Source of the DNA: Woronichinia naegeliana WA131
GTDB taxonomy: Bacteria; Cyanobacteriota; Cyanobacteriia; Cyanobacteriales; Microcystaceae
Length of the DNA stretch: 64,000 nucleotides
Assembly (NCBI GenBank): GCA_025370055.1
Contig: CP073041.1
Span: 3,658,001 to 3,722,000, forward strand
Direction: 5' to 3'
Below, in pieces: positions 17,594-27,405 of this stretch. The notes below the pieces were generated by a model. That model worked only from the letters and a program-made list of their open reading frames with translations, was not told where the DNA came from and did no database searches. The position numbers and the translations under genes are program-made. Position 1 is the stretch's first letter. The number at the start of each line of letters is the position of its first letter.

Positions 17594-17976
17594 ATGCTGA
17601 CGTTAGACTTCTTAGAAAAAAAACAAAGAAAGAGCTACAAAAAGCTCTAAAAACTGAGGAGCACGCGGTTACAAGAGAAAGAATATTAATTCTATTACTG
17701 ATGAGGAATGAAGGGAAAAAAATGATGAAATATCAGAATTACTAGGATGTTGTAAAAGACAAGTCTGGTACTGGTGCAACAATGGAAATCCAAAAAATAT
17801 AGAAAGCTTGAGAGACAAAAGAAAGAAAGGAAATCATAGGAAAGCAACAGAAGAATATATATAGAAATTGACCGAAGTAATAATCAAAGAGCCTGAAGAG
17901 TTCGGTTATGAATTTGGGCGTTGGACAGTAGTAAGATTAGCAACACATATGGAAAAAAAACGGGTATATTACTAGG
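17594..17976 (+). pseudogene. Decayed IS630-family transposase fragment
   Basis: Translated in changing frames, the region reads like the N-terminal HTH half of an IS630 transposase: KKTKKELQKALKTEEHAVTR, then RILILLLMRNEGK, ISELLGCCKRQVWYWCNNGN, NIESLRDKRKKGNHRKATEE and EPEEFGYEFGRWTVVRLATH. There are several stops and at least two frameshifts, and the DDE catalytic half is absent. It lies in an AT-rich, gene-poor gap of 1.36 kb. Confidence 0.7.
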
Positions 17977-18003
17977 CAATACACAACTTAGAAAGATTCC
18001 TTG

Positions 18004-18099
18004 CTGTAAAATTTTCGTTGATTACATCTGACGCGAGCTCGAAGCTCGAAAGCCCTATCGTACCGTTCACAGGATAATCTATCAACGAATTATTTACAG
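18004..18099. repeat. Foldback element, about 96 bp
   Basis: The left arm CTGTAAAATTTTCGTTGATT (18004-18023) pairs with the right arm (18079-18099), whose complement begins CTGTAAATAATTCGTTGAT. The centre has its own hairpin GAGCT-CGA-AGCTC. It follows the IS630 fragment directly and may be a MITE or the worn end of the element. Confidence 0.55.
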
Positions 18100-18670
18100 G
18101 TAGATAAATTTCATAATTATCTACTTTTTGTTTTTTTTATGCTACCGTTACTTTTGATTTAGGTTATTATAGTACCTGTATGTATAGGTAATTAATTTTG
18201 CATGACTACTTAATTGATTCCTTGTCAATAATTCTGAATAACCAAAGTTCTACGTCCGCTTGCGAATCAGTTTTTATGCCTCTTTAACGTCATTATGCCA
18301 TTCTATCAATCGCCTGAATGCGTAGCTATACAAGGGTTTTAAGGATTTAAGCAAATATGATACCCCCCTGAACGCTTACCCTTGAGTCATCTAAAGAAGA
18401 TTTATCTGTGCAAAGGTTTAAATCATTACGAGAGCTGTTGAGCAGCTAAGACAGGCTTCATTTAGTCGTACAAATTATCTTCTTTTGTACTGTATTAGCT
18501 TTTTCTTTATGGTCTATGTTTAGTGTTTTACTGGTTAAAAATTCCTATATATAGTGTGTAATCTTCAAATGTTTTTGAGCAGTACTAAATCAGGAGCATT
18601 AGCATTTTTTCTACCCTTTTTTCTTGCGCTTACCCTAAGTTGCACATCGCGTTTTGATTTGAATAGATTT
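18100..18670. other. AT-rich gap without a recognised feature
   Basis: 570 bp, low G+C, stops in all frames, no clear promoter-terminator pair. It contains a scatter of short direct repeats only. It may be the graveyard of the IS630 insertion. Confidence 0.5.
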
Positions 18671-19111
18671 TTAAGGGGAAATTAAGGGGTTATCTTTCCA
18701 TTTTTCTAGACATTGACCAAGAGCAGGGCTGAGGGGAATTTTTTTGCGGGTGTGGGGATGAATACAAACATGGCGAGTTAGGGCTTGGGCCGCAGGTCGT
18801 TCCGATCGCCGTTCGGGGTGATCTAGAAAGACTTGATAGGTTAACTCAAAACCATATTCATTGAGTAGATGGCAGGAAAAGTTAATGAGGAGGCGATCGC
18901 CACATTGGAGCGGTGCAAAAAAGTCAATTTCGGCATGAACAATCGGTAAAATTATTTCAGAACGGGAGAGGAAAGTTTGTAAAGGAATGTTTTCTTGTTC
19001 TAGGGCAAATTCGTAGGCTTCATGACAAATGGAAAGCAAAGAGGCAAAATAAACAACTCCGGCAGCATCGGTGTCGCCTAAACGTAGGGTGCGAGCATAG
19101 GTCATGGGCAA
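18671..19111 (-). CDS. 1,4-dihydroxy-2-naphthoyl-CoA thioesterase (hotdog fold)
   Basis: 146 residues. The N-terminal RLGDTDAAGVVYFASLL has the catalytic Asp of the 4HBT-type hotdog thioesterases, followed by HEAYEFALEQ. Length and motif match the cyanobacterial DHNA-CoA hydrolase that makes 1,4-dihydroxy-2-naphthoate for phylloquinone, the photosystem I quinone (family knowledge). The start could be the first or the third codon (MPM). It is divergent from the ABC permease gene, with 80 bp of very AT-rich DNA between them holding both promoters. Confidence 0.8.
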   Translation of the reverse strand: MPMTYARTLRLGDTDAAGVVYFASLLSICHEAYEFALEQENIPLQTFLSRSEIILPIVHAEIDFFAPLQCGDRLLINFSCHLLNEYGFELTYQVFLDHPERRSERPAAQALTRHVCIHPHTRKKIPLSPALGQCLEKWKDNPLISP

Positions 19112-19191
19112 ATATAGTTTAAAATATGGTTTAGAATATAGTTTAAATTTATTTTAAATCACCGTTTATTTTATCTTTTTTTACACTTTTT

Positions 19192-20076
19192 ATGACGGCT
19201 GAATTCATCACTCGATCGCCTTGGCAATTAGCATGGCAACGTTTTAAACGCGATCGCCTGGCTCTAGTCGGAACGGTTATTTTTTTACTGATTTTACTAG
19301 CCGTTTTAATTGGCCCCTGGGTTTATCGGGTTCCGATTGATCAAATTGATTTTAGTCAGACGGCGGCTCTCCCCAGTTGGCAACACCCTTTGGGTACCAA
19401 TGACCTAGGACAGGATCAATTAGCGCGATTATTGGTCGGTGGCCGCATTTCTCTAACGGTTGGCATGACAGCAATGCTGGTTTCGATCACCCTCGGCACA
19501 GTAATTGGCTTGTTAGCCGGTTTCTATGGCGGTTTAATTGACACGCTTTTAATGCGAATGACGGATTTATTTTTGTCTTTGCCCCAGTTGCCTTTATTAC
19601 TGCTCATTGTCTATCTTTTTCGAGATGCGATGAAAGCGATCGCTTCTCCAGAAATTGGCATTTTTTTATTGGTCGTGCTACTCATTGGTGGTCTCAACTG
19701 GATGACCGTTGCTCGTTTGGTGCGGGGCAATATTTTAAAACTCAGGGAAATGGAATTTATGAGTGCGGCGATCGCCCTGGGAGCTAGACCGAGAAGATTA
19801 ATCTGGCAACATCTTTTTCCCAATGTTTTCAACATCATTATTGTGGCGGCAACCTTGGCGATCGGCAATGCCATTATTACCGAATCAACCCTCAGCTTTT
19901 TAGGATTGGGATTTCCTCCCGATGTTCCCACCTGGGGACAAATGCTTTATACCGCTAAAGATTATTTAGCAACGGCTCCCCAGATGGTTATTTTTCCTGG
20001 ATTAGCTATCTTTTTAACTGTTGTCAGTATTAATTATATAGGTGATGGTCTTCGGGATGCCTTGAGCCATCGATAA
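19192..20076 (+). CDS. Dipeptide/oligopeptide-type ABC transporter permease (DppC/OppC-like)
   Basis: 294 residues, six predicted membrane helices. The N-terminal OppC_N segment (WQRFKRDRLALVGTVIFLLI) is followed by the LGTNDLGQDQLARLLVGGRI motif typical of DppC/OppC, and the EAA-type loop AIALGARPRRLIWQHLFPN that docks on the ATPase. The family imports peptides or nickel with a DppB-type partner, a binding protein and ATPases, none of which is encoded here. Scattered subunits are common in cyanobacteria. Substrate unknown. Confidence 0.85.
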   Translation: MTAEFITRSPWQLAWQRFKRDRLALVGTVIFLLILLAVLIGPWVYRVPIDQIDFSQTAALPSWQHPLGTNDLGQDQLARLLVGGRISLTVGMTAMLVSITLGTVIGLLAGFYGGLIDTLLMRMTDLFLSLPQLPLLLLIVYLFRDAMKAIASPEIGIFLLVVLLIGGLNWMTVARLVRGNILKLREMEFMSAAIALGARPRRLIWQHLFPNVFNIIIVAATLAIGNAIITESTLSFLGLGFPPDVPTWGQMLYTAKDYLATAPQMVIFPGLAIFLTVVSINYIGDGLRDALSHR

Positions 20077-20105
20077 ATAGGAGGAAAAACAGGATGAGAA
20101 TGCTT

Positions 20106-22427
20106 CTATTCAGGCAGGAAAAATTGGGCATTAGTTTCCATTTTTTTTGAAGAACTATTACGACTAATATTATTTAAACGTTGTAGTAATAAATCGGGTT
20201 GCAAAGGTTTAAGAATATAGTCGTCAATCCCACTTTGGGATAACTCTTTCCATTCACTAGAAGAAATATTTTCACTGAGCAAAATAACTTTTAAGCTATT
20301 GACATTGATTTGATGGGAAGCCTTCAGTAAGCGACTGATCTTGGCAACTTCCTGAAAGTCCTGATCAATCAGCACAATTCCTGGCTGTAATAGCTCAATT
20401 TGTTTGACCGCATTATTGGTATCAATTAACCAGATGACTTGATAATTGGCCACCGTCAATAATTCACAAATCAAGGTCGCAATTTCTTCATCCTGTTCAA
20501 TGACAACCACACTGACATTCATTGCTGGAGCAAGTTCCTGCGATCGCAGATCCTTCGGACGTTTAATATAGGATTGATTTTGGTAGGGAATGAAAATAGT
20601 AAAAACAGACCCTTTTCCCTTTGTCGATTCCACTTCCACCGTGCCACTATGAAGTTCTACCAATTGTTTGGTGAGAGCTAATCCAATGCCTGTACTTTCA
20701 TAGGTTCGTTGTCGATTTTCATGGAGTTGTTTAAATGCTTCAAAGAGGTAGGGAAACTGATGGCGATCGATGCCAATACCCGTATCTTCAACCTGAAACA
20801 CAGCCTGCTTTTTTTCCTTCCAAATGCGGAGTGTCACCCGACCACCATCAGGAGTAAATTTAATGGCATTACTGAGTAAATGGGTCAGAATTTGTTGGAT
20901 ACGGTCAGGATCAGCGCAGAAAGCATCCTGTTCAGCATGGATTTGAAAATCAAGTTTGAGTTGAATATTTTTAGCTTTAGCTAAATTCTCTAGACGATAT
21001 AAGGCCGCCTGGGCAAGAGACATGAGGGAAAAAATATCAAAATTTAAGGCTGATTTTCCTGATTCTATCTGAGACAGTTCAATAATATCATTGATTAAAT
21101 CCATTAATTTTTTGCCACTATCCTGAATCATTTTAAGATAGTGTTGCTGCTTATCAACCGGCAGAGAAGTACCTTGATTAAACCAATGTAATAGCGTTCC
21201 AGAAAGTCCAATCACACAGGTTAAAGGGGTTCTCAGTTCATGGCTAATATTATCTAGAAACTCGCTTTTGAGATGACTGGCTGCCTGGGCTGCCAATAAA
21301 GTATCGCGCAATTCCTGGGTTCTTTCGATAACCCGATTTTCAAAGTTTTGTTTTTGATGTTGCACTTCGGCATAGAGTTGGGCCTGTTTAATGGCGATCG
21401 CTAGATGTTCACCAATCTGTCCTAAAAAATTTTTCTCCTGTTCTAACCATGCCCTTGGATAGTGACATTGATGGGCAATTAATAACCCCCAGAGGTAGCC
21501 ATTAACAATAATCGGCGCGGTCAAGGTAGCCCGAATTTGGTATTTTTTGAGTAAATTTGTTAAACAATAGGAAGAAGAATAAGCTGTTTCCACATCCCGA
21601 ATGGCGACAACCTGACCGTCTAAATACTTCTGTTGATAGTTTAAAACCTCATAAAAACAATCATTCTCTGTCATCAAACTTAAGGTGGAAGAAATATCGG
21701 CAGAATTTTTAGCTTCGTAGGTAATTTTTCCGCCAGCTAGTAAAGGCAAAGAATGTTCATTCGTTAAAGATAATTGAGTTTCGGTAAATTGATAAATTAC
21801 TAAACGATCAACCTGTAAACATTTTCTGACTTCGGTCACGGCGGTTTCTAAAATGACCGATAGATCTAAACTTTGCCGAATTTGAGCAATGACTTGGCTA
21901 AGAAGTTGATCCTGGCTAAAGAAAAGTTGCCCAGATTCAGGGGGGGACAACGACGATACTAGGGGAGGATTAGATTTATTTTCTTTTTCAGCAACATCTT
22001 GAGATTCTGATGATAGGATGGTGAGCAAACCGATGGTTAAATGATTTTGGAACTCAGTTCTTTTTTTTGGAGTCGCACGATAATCAAATTTAGGAATGGT
22101 TCCCAAATTCCGTTGCGCTAAAAAATCAGCGATCGCTTCATCGGTAAGGGCCAGGAAAACCTGACAATGAGTAGAAGAAAAGTTCTGTGCCTGGATCAAA
22201 GCGTTGCCGTAGGCAGTGAACAACCCACAAAATCGTTCTAGTGGTCTTGCCGGTTTGGCATTCTGGGGACTATCAGTTTGATTCAGGTCAGTCCGTAGAT
22301 GATCATTCGTTAGCAAAACTGCCCGATTCCCCATCGGCTCTGCCAACTGGTACCAAAGAGTCACTAAGGACTCAAAGGTAGTAATCGGTAGAACACGACA
22401 AAACGCAGGAGAAAAAGCAGTCATCAT
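20106..22427 (-). CDS. Hybrid sensor histidine kinase with GAF and receiver domains
   Basis: 773 residues, no membrane segments. Order: an N-terminal DICT-like sensory region (about 5-125), a linker, a GAF domain (about 180-345) without an obvious bilin Cys motif, a HisKA domain with FLDNISHELRTPL (phospho-acceptor His near 395), a HATPase_c domain with GIGIDRHQFPYLFEAFKQL and TGIGLALTKQLVELHSG, and a receiver domain (about 628-745) whose phospho-acceptor Asp lies in VLIDQDF. The receiver has Asp and Lys (DYILKPL) and should be functional. Cytoplasmic signal unknown. No response regulator is adjacent. Confidence 0.85.
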   Translation of the reverse strand: MMTAFSPAFCRVLPITTFESLVTLWYQLAEPMGNRAVLLTNDHLRTDLNQTDSPQNAKPARPLERFCGLFTAYGNALIQAQNFSSTHCQVFLALTDEAIADFLAQRNLGTIPKFDYRATPKKRTEFQNHLTIGLLTILSSESQDVAEKENKSNPPLVSSLSPPESGQLFFSQDQLLSQVIAQIRQSLDLSVILETAVTEVRKCLQVDRLVIYQFTETQLSLTNEHSLPLLAGGKITYEAKNSADISSTLSLMTENDCFYEVLNYQQKYLDGQVVAIRDVETAYSSSYCLTNLLKKYQIRATLTAPIIVNGYLWGLLIAHQCHYPRAWLEQEKNFLGQIGEHLAIAIKQAQLYAEVQHQKQNFENRVIERTQELRDTLLAAQAASHLKSEFLDNISHELRTPLTCVIGLSGTLLHWFNQGTSLPVDKQQHYLKMIQDSGKKLMDLINDIIELSQIESGKSALNFDIFSLMSLAQAALYRLENLAKAKNIQLKLDFQIHAEQDAFCADPDRIQQILTHLLSNAIKFTPDGGRVTLRIWKEKKQAVFQVEDTGIGIDRHQFPYLFEAFKQLHENRQRTYESTGIGLALTKQLVELHSGTVEVESTKGKGSVFTIFIPYQNQSYIKRPKDLRSQELAPAMNVSVVVIEQDEEIATLICELLTVANYQVIWLIDTNNAVKQIELLQPGIVLIDQDFQEVAKISRLLKASHQINVNSLKVILLSENISSSEWKELSQSGIDDYILKPLQPDLLLQRLNNISRNSSSKKMETNAQFFLPE

Positions 22428-22542
22428 GCTTAATGGTATGGAAGAAGGGAAAACGATAAACGTTATCTTTAAACTCTATAATGACGACACTTGCCGGTCG
22501 TTCAACAAATCCTAAGCATTACTTAAGATATAAGGAGTTTAA

Positions 22543-25500
22543 ATGCACCGATTAAACGCTCTACCAGGCGGTTGGACACCGGATAGTGATGGGGTAATCT
22601 TCATTGAGCAGACCCCAGGGGCAATCATTTTATTAACTGCCGCCGATACCGATATTCAAAGTTTAGCGGCTACTTTTCCCCATTTACCCCCGAATTTTGC
22701 CACCCTAAGGGTCGTTAATCTGTTAAATCTTCAACAGCCCTTAAGTATCGATCACTATGCAGAAAAAGTACTACAACATACCCAGATTATTATTTTACGT
22801 CTATTAGGGGGAAGGGCTTACTGGAGTTATGGATTAGAAGTGCTCAAAGCTTTGGCCTTGGCAAAGGGAATTAGTCTTTGGGTTTTACCAGGGGACGATC
22901 GCCCGGATCTAGAGTTAATGAGTCATTCAACCGTTACCTTGAGCCAGGTAGATCGGCTTTGGCAGTATTGTCGGGAAGGGGGTCTAGAAAATTGGCGTAA
23001 CGGGCTGCAATGGCTCAGTAATCTTTGTTTAAAAACAGATTATCCCTGTTTACCTCCCCAACAGGTTCCCAACGTAGGTCTCTATTCAGGCAATTTTCAG
23101 TTCTCAAGGTTGTCTGTGACCGAACCCATCCAGACTCAGCCCACTGTGGGGATTTTGTTCTATCGTTCCCACTATTTAGCGGGCAATACCCTGGTGATCG
23201 ATGCTCTTTGTGAGGCGATCGCGGCTCATCAATTAATCCCCATTCCAGTCTTTGTCTCTTCCTTACGAGATGCAGAGGTTCAAGAAGGAGTCCTGAAATA
23301 TTTTCAAGCCTCTGCTGAGTCAGTCGTGCAAGTGGTTCTCAATACCACCAGTTTCTCCCTCGCTAAATTGGAACGTCAAGGGAGCAGTGAAGAAATCATT
23401 CCCCTTTGGCAAAGCTTAGATGTCCCGATTTTACAGGTAATTTTGAGCGGTGGTACGCTAGACCATTGGCAGGAAAGTCAACAGGGCTTAAATCCCCGTG
23501 ATCTGGCCATGAATATTGCCTTACCTGAAGTAGATGGCCGCATTATTACCCGTGCCATTTCCTTTAAAGCCGTACAGCAATGGCATGAACAGTTAGAAAC
23601 GGATGTGGTGATCTATCAACCTGTCCGCGATCGCCTGCAATTTGTGGTTAATCTGGCCGCTAATTGGGTTAAATGTCGTCAAACCCCGATTGCTGAGCGT
23701 AAGATAGCCCTAATTTTAGCGAATTATCCCAATAAAGATGGTCGTTTGGCCAATGGTGTGGGTTTAGATACACCGGTTAGTTGTTTAAATATTCTCAACG
23801 CTTTAAAAGCAGAGGGTTACTCTATTGAAAATATTCCCGCAACCTCTGAAGACTTAATGCAACTTTTAACTTCGGGTGTAACCAATGATCTCGACAGTCG
23901 AGCCTGGCGAAAAGTTCATCAGGTTTTAGATCAATCGACCTTTCAAGCCTACTTTCAAACTCTACCTGAAAATATAAAAACTGCCATCAGCGATCGCTGG
24001 TCAGAATTGGGCAATTTAGAAGAGCAAGTCAGCAGAAAAGGGATACCCATTCCAGGCATCCAACTCGGCAATATTTTCATCGGTATTCAACCCAGTCGCG
24101 GCTATGATCTAGACCCCGGTTTAAATTATCACGCGCCGGATCTGGAACCAACACCTGCCTACCTCGCCTTTTATTATTGGTTAAAAACAGAATTTGCTGC
24201 CCAGGCTGTTATTCATCTTGGTAAACACGGTAATCTCGAATGGCTACCCGGAAAAAGTGTCGCGCTTTCTGCCCAATGTTATCCTGAAATTGCCTTAGGA
24301 GCTTTACCCCATTTCTATCCCTTTATTGTCAATGATCCGGGGGAAGGTTCCCAAGCTAAACGTCGTTCCCAAGCGGTGATTATTGATCATTTAACGCCGC
24401 CTCTCACCCGCGCCGAACTTTATGGCGATTTACAACGTTTAGAAACCCTGATTGATGAATATTATGAAGCTCAGTCTCTTGATCCTCAACGTTTGCCGAT
24501 GATCCGCGATCGCCTTTTTTCTTTACTGAAAACGACCCAACTTCATCAAGATTTAGGCCTAGCGGAGGTAACAGATCAAAGTATTCAAAATTTTCTCAGT
24601 GTTGCGGATGGTTATTTGTGTGAACTAAAAGAAGCCCAAATTCGAGATGGATTGCATATTTTAGGGGAATGTCCTCAAGACCAACAATTACGAGATTTAA
24701 TCATTAGTATTGCTAGAGCCCCCAGTTATGAGCAAAGGGGATTAACTCAGGCCTTAGCCGAGGATTTAGAGCTAGATTTTAACCCTCTGACAGAATCACT
24801 TCAAACACCTTTTAGGTTAAGTGCTGAAACCGTTAGTATTTGCCAAGCAATTAAGGCAGAAGTTTTATTAGCTGGATTAAAAAAGTGTTTGATTGTGGGT
24901 GATGTGATTGAGCAATTGGAACTTTATAGTCAGTTATTAGTTGATGCTTTGATTCAGTTAGAGAAAAGGGGATCCCCCCTGCCCCCCTTAAAAAGGGGGG
25001 TGAGTTTAGTTGATGACGATAATTCAAAGAAATGTTCTCACTTAGAAAATGGATCCCCCCTGCCCCCCTTAAAAAGGGGGGTGAGTTTGGTTGATGACGA
25101 TAATTCAAAAAAATATTCTCAGCAAACGACTAAGGTTCTGACCTGGATTGAAAAGACTTTGTTACCGGCTCTCCAAAAAACGGAGCAAGAAATTACCCAT
25201 TTATTACGGGGATTAAACGGTCAATATGTCCCTAGTGGAGCTTCGGGTGCGCCGACCCGTGGCCGTCCTGAAGTATTGCCCACTGGCCGTAATTTTTATT
25301 CCGTTGATATTCGGGCTATTCCCACCGAAACAGCCTGGGATGTGGGACGTAAAGCGGCGGAAATCTTAATCGAACGTTATACCCAGGAACAGGGAGAATA
25401 TCCCAAAACTTTAGCAATTTCGATCTGGGGAACTTCGACGATGCGAACGGGGGGGGATGATGTCTCTCAAGTGTTGGCTTTGTTAGGGGTAAAACCGCTT

Positions 25501-26490
25501 TGGGATGGGCCATCTCGACGGGTAATTGATTTTGAAATTCTGCCTATTAGTCTTTTAAATAGACCCCGTATTGATGTTACTGTCAGGATTTCAGGTTTTT
25601 TTCGTGATAGTTTTCCCAATTTAGTGCAACTCATGCAGGAAGCGATCGCCGCCGTTTCCCAATTAGCAGAAGCGGAAGACGATAATCCCTTAGCAGCCCA
25701 AGTTCATCAGGAGAGTCAATATTGGCAAGGGCAAGGATTCAGTTTAGAACAGGCGATTACTCGCTCCACCTATCGTATTTTTGGTTCTAAACCAGGGGCC
25801 TATGGTGCCGGACTTCAGGGGTTAATTGAAGCTCAAAATTGGCAAACCGATGCAGATTTAGCGATCGCCTATCGTAACTGGAGTTGTTATGCCTACGATC
25901 AGCAGGGTATTGGTCATGCAATGCCGGACGTTTTTCAACAGCGATTAGAAAAATTGGACATTATTTTGCACAATCAAGATAACCGTGAACATGATCTCCT
26001 AGATTCCGATGATTATTATCAATTTCAAGGTGGTTTAGCCGTGGCCACCCGTGCCTTAACGGGTAAAAATCCTCAACTTTATTTTGGCGATAATTCTGTT
26101 CCGAGTAACCCAAAAGTCAAATTATTATCAGAAGAAATTCGTAAAGTTTATCGTTCCCGCGTCATTAATCCTAAATGGATTGCCGGAGTCATGCGTCATG
26201 GTTATAAAGGTGCTTTTGAGATGGCCGCGACTGTTGATTACTTTTTTGCCTATGATGCTACGACCCATTGCGGAGCGGATTTTATGTATCAAGGCATTGC
26301 CGAGCATTATTTACTCGATCCGACGGTGCAGTATTTTCTGGAAACCAAAAATCCCTGGGCCTTGCGAGACATGACTGAGCGACTTTTAGAGGCTCATCAA
26401 CGGGGATTGTGGTCAAATGTTTCTCCTAAAACCCTCGATCAATTACGAGCGATCGCCCATCAAGCCGAAGGGGTGATTGAAGAAAGGTGA
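22543..26490 (+). CDS. cobN: Cobaltochelatase subunit CobN / Mg-chelatase H-like
   Basis: 1315 residues, somewhat longer than usual for the family. The CobN/ChlH core is clear: NYPNKDGRLANGVGLDTPVS, HLGKHGNLEWLPGKSVALS, FYSVDIRAIPTETAWDVGR, then TYRIFGSKPGAYGAGLQGLI and MRHGYKGAFEMAATVDY. CobN is the large subunit that binds hydrogenobyrinate a,c-diamide during cobalt insertion, working with a ChlI/ChlD-type ATPase (family knowledge). Residues about 808-863 hold a duplicated 27-residue insertion encoded by an 81-bp palindrome-containing repeat. It falls in a variable linker before the final domain, so the enzyme probably tolerates it. Confidence 0.9.
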   Translation: MHRLNALPGGWTPDSDGVIFIEQTPGAIILLTAADTDIQSLAATFPHLPPNFATLRVVNLLNLQQPLSIDHYAEKVLQHTQIIILRLLGGRAYWSYGLEVLKALALAKGISLWVLPGDDRPDLELMSHSTVTLSQVDRLWQYCREGGLENWRNGLQWLSNLCLKTDYPCLPPQQVPNVGLYSGNFQFSRLSVTEPIQTQPTVGILFYRSHYLAGNTLVIDALCEAIAAHQLIPIPVFVSSLRDAEVQEGVLKYFQASAESVVQVVLNTTSFSLAKLERQGSSEEIIPLWQSLDVPILQVILSGGTLDHWQESQQGLNPRDLAMNIALPEVDGRIITRAISFKAVQQWHEQLETDVVIYQPVRDRLQFVVNLAANWVKCRQTPIAERKIALILANYPNKDGRLANGVGLDTPVSCLNILNALKAEGYSIENIPATSEDLMQLLTSGVTNDLDSRAWRKVHQVLDQSTFQAYFQTLPENIKTAISDRWSELGNLEEQVSRKGIPIPGIQLGNIFIGIQPSRGYDLDPGLNYHAPDLEPTPAYLAFYYWLKTEFAAQAVIHLGKHGNLEWLPGKSVALSAQCYPEIALGALPHFYPFIVNDPGEGSQAKRRSQAVIIDHLTPPLTRAELYGDLQRLETLIDEYYEAQSLDPQRLPMIRDRLFSLLKTTQLHQDLGLAEVTDQSIQNFLSVADGYLCELKEAQIRDGLHILGECPQDQQLRDLIISIARAPSYEQRGLTQALAEDLELDFNPLTESLQTPFRLSAETVSICQAIKAEVLLAGLKKCLIVGDVIEQLELYSQLLVDALIQLEKRGSPLPPLKRGVSLVDDDNSKKCSHLENGSPLPPLKRGVSLVDDDNSKKYSQQTTKVLTWIEKTLLPALQKTEQEITHLLRGLNGQYVPSGASGAPTRGRPEVLPTGRNFYSVDIRAIPTETAWDVGRKAAEILIERYTQEQGEYPKTLAISIWGTSTMRTGGDDVSQVLALLGVKPLWDGPSRRVIDFEILPISLLNRPRIDVTVRISGFFRDSFPNLVQLMQEAIAAVSQLAEAEDDNPLAAQVHQESQYWQGQGFSLEQAITRSTYRIFGSKPGAYGAGLQGLIEAQNWQTDADLAIAYRNWSCYAYDQQGIGHAMPDVFQQRLEKLDIILHNQDNREHDLLDSDDYYQFQGGLAVATRALTGKNPQLYFGDNSVPSNPKVKLLSEEIRKVYRSRVINPKWIAGVMRHGYKGAFEMAATVDYFFAYDATTHCGADFMYQGIAEHYLLDPTVQYFLETKNPWALRDMTERLLEAHQRGLWSNVSPKTLDQLRAIAHQAEGVIEER
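24970..25125. repeat. 81-bp in-frame tandem repeat with palindrome inside cobN
   Basis: Two copies start at 24970 and 25051. Each opens GGATCCCCCCTGCCCCCCTT, continues with AAAAAGGGGGG to form a large hairpin, then encodes VSLVDDDNSKK. The unit is exactly 27 codons. The palindrome belongs to the dispersed CCCCC-TTAAAAA-GGGGG family seen at four other places in the window. Confidence 0.85.
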
Positions 26491-26529
26491 TAAAATAGCG
26501 CGCGAATAGCATTGTTTTTGTAGGCATCC

Positions 26530-27405
26530 ATGACGGAAGCAATCGTAGAATTTGAAGTTGTCACTGTTGATACGCAGGGTAAAATTCTCCGGCGAGAACG
26601 GCGTTGTCAGCCATCCCATATCACGTTATTAAATGAAACGACCAATCTATCGTTAGTGGCAATTCCCCCAGGCCAATTCCTGATGGGGGTTGGCGAAGAG
26701 GAGGAAGGTTATCATCGTTCCCAAGGGCCACAACATTTGGTGACGCTATCTGCTTTTTGGATGAGTCAATTTCCCATTACCCAGGCTCAATGGGAAGCTG
26801 TGGCTGCTCTGCCAAAAGTTCAGCGATCGCTTGACCCTTACCCAGCGAATTTTATTGGTCAGAATCTTCCTATTGAACAGATTTCCTGGTATGAAGCCCT
26901 GGAATTTTGCGATCGCCTCTCCCAGTTCACCCAAAAACCCTATCGTTTACCCAGTGAAGCGGAATGGGAATATGCCTGTCGCGGTGATACTCAAACGCCC
27001 TTCCATTTTGGCCCGACCATTACAACGGACTTAGCTAATTATTCTGGTGTGGATTGGGACTATCAGGGTAAGGTCTGTAATCGTGGAGCCTATGGTGAAG
27101 GCCCCAGAGGAGAAGATCGGCGACAAACCACACCCGTAGGTTCTTTCGGTGTTGCCAATACTTTTGGTCTTTATGATCTGCATGGCAATGTCAGAGAATG
27201 GTGTGCCGATCCCTGGCATCGGAATTATGACAACGCGCCTCAAGATAATCAGGTTTGGCTGATCGAGGGGGATGAACAAAAACGGGTACTTCGCGGTGGC
27301 TCTTGGAATGCGGGGCCTCAGAAATGTCGTTCCGGCGATCGCGCTCGTTTTGATCCCAATGGCCGTCTCTATGACATCGGCTTTCGGGTAGTTTGTACCA
27401 GTTAA
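26530..27405 (+). CDS. Formylglycine-generating-enzyme-like (SUMF1/FGE) domain protein
   Basis: 291 residues. Typical fold markers: PPGQFLMGVGEEEEGYHRSQ, QFPITQAQWEAVA, YRLPSEAEWEYACRG, FGLYDLHGNVREWCAD, VLRGGSWNAG and DIGFRVV. True FGE oxidises a sulfatase Cys using two active-site cysteines. Here only one Cys is near that position (QKCRSGDRAR), so sulfatase activation is doubtful and the protein may be one of the many FGE-like proteins of other or unknown function. It starts 40 bp after cobN and its stop overlaps the convergent neighbour's stop. Confidence 0.8.
   Translation: MTEAIVEFEVVTVDTQGKILRRERRCQPSHITLLNETTNLSLVAIPPGQFLMGVGEEEEGYHRSQGPQHLVTLSAFWMSQFPITQAQWEAVAALPKVQRSLDPYPANFIGQNLPIEQISWYEALEFCDRLSQFTQKPYRLPSEAEWEYACRGDTQTPFHFGPTITTDLANYSGVDWDYQGKVCNRGAYGEGPRGEDRRQTTPVGSFGVANTFGLYDLHGNVREWCADPWHRNYDNAPQDNQVWLIEGDEQKRVLRGGSWNAGPQKCRSGDRARFDPNGRLYDIGFRVVCTS

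Noticed and set aside
27402-27405. Overlapping convergent stop codons of the FGE-like and GHL10 genes
   Set aside because: Real but common in compact genomes; no further signal.
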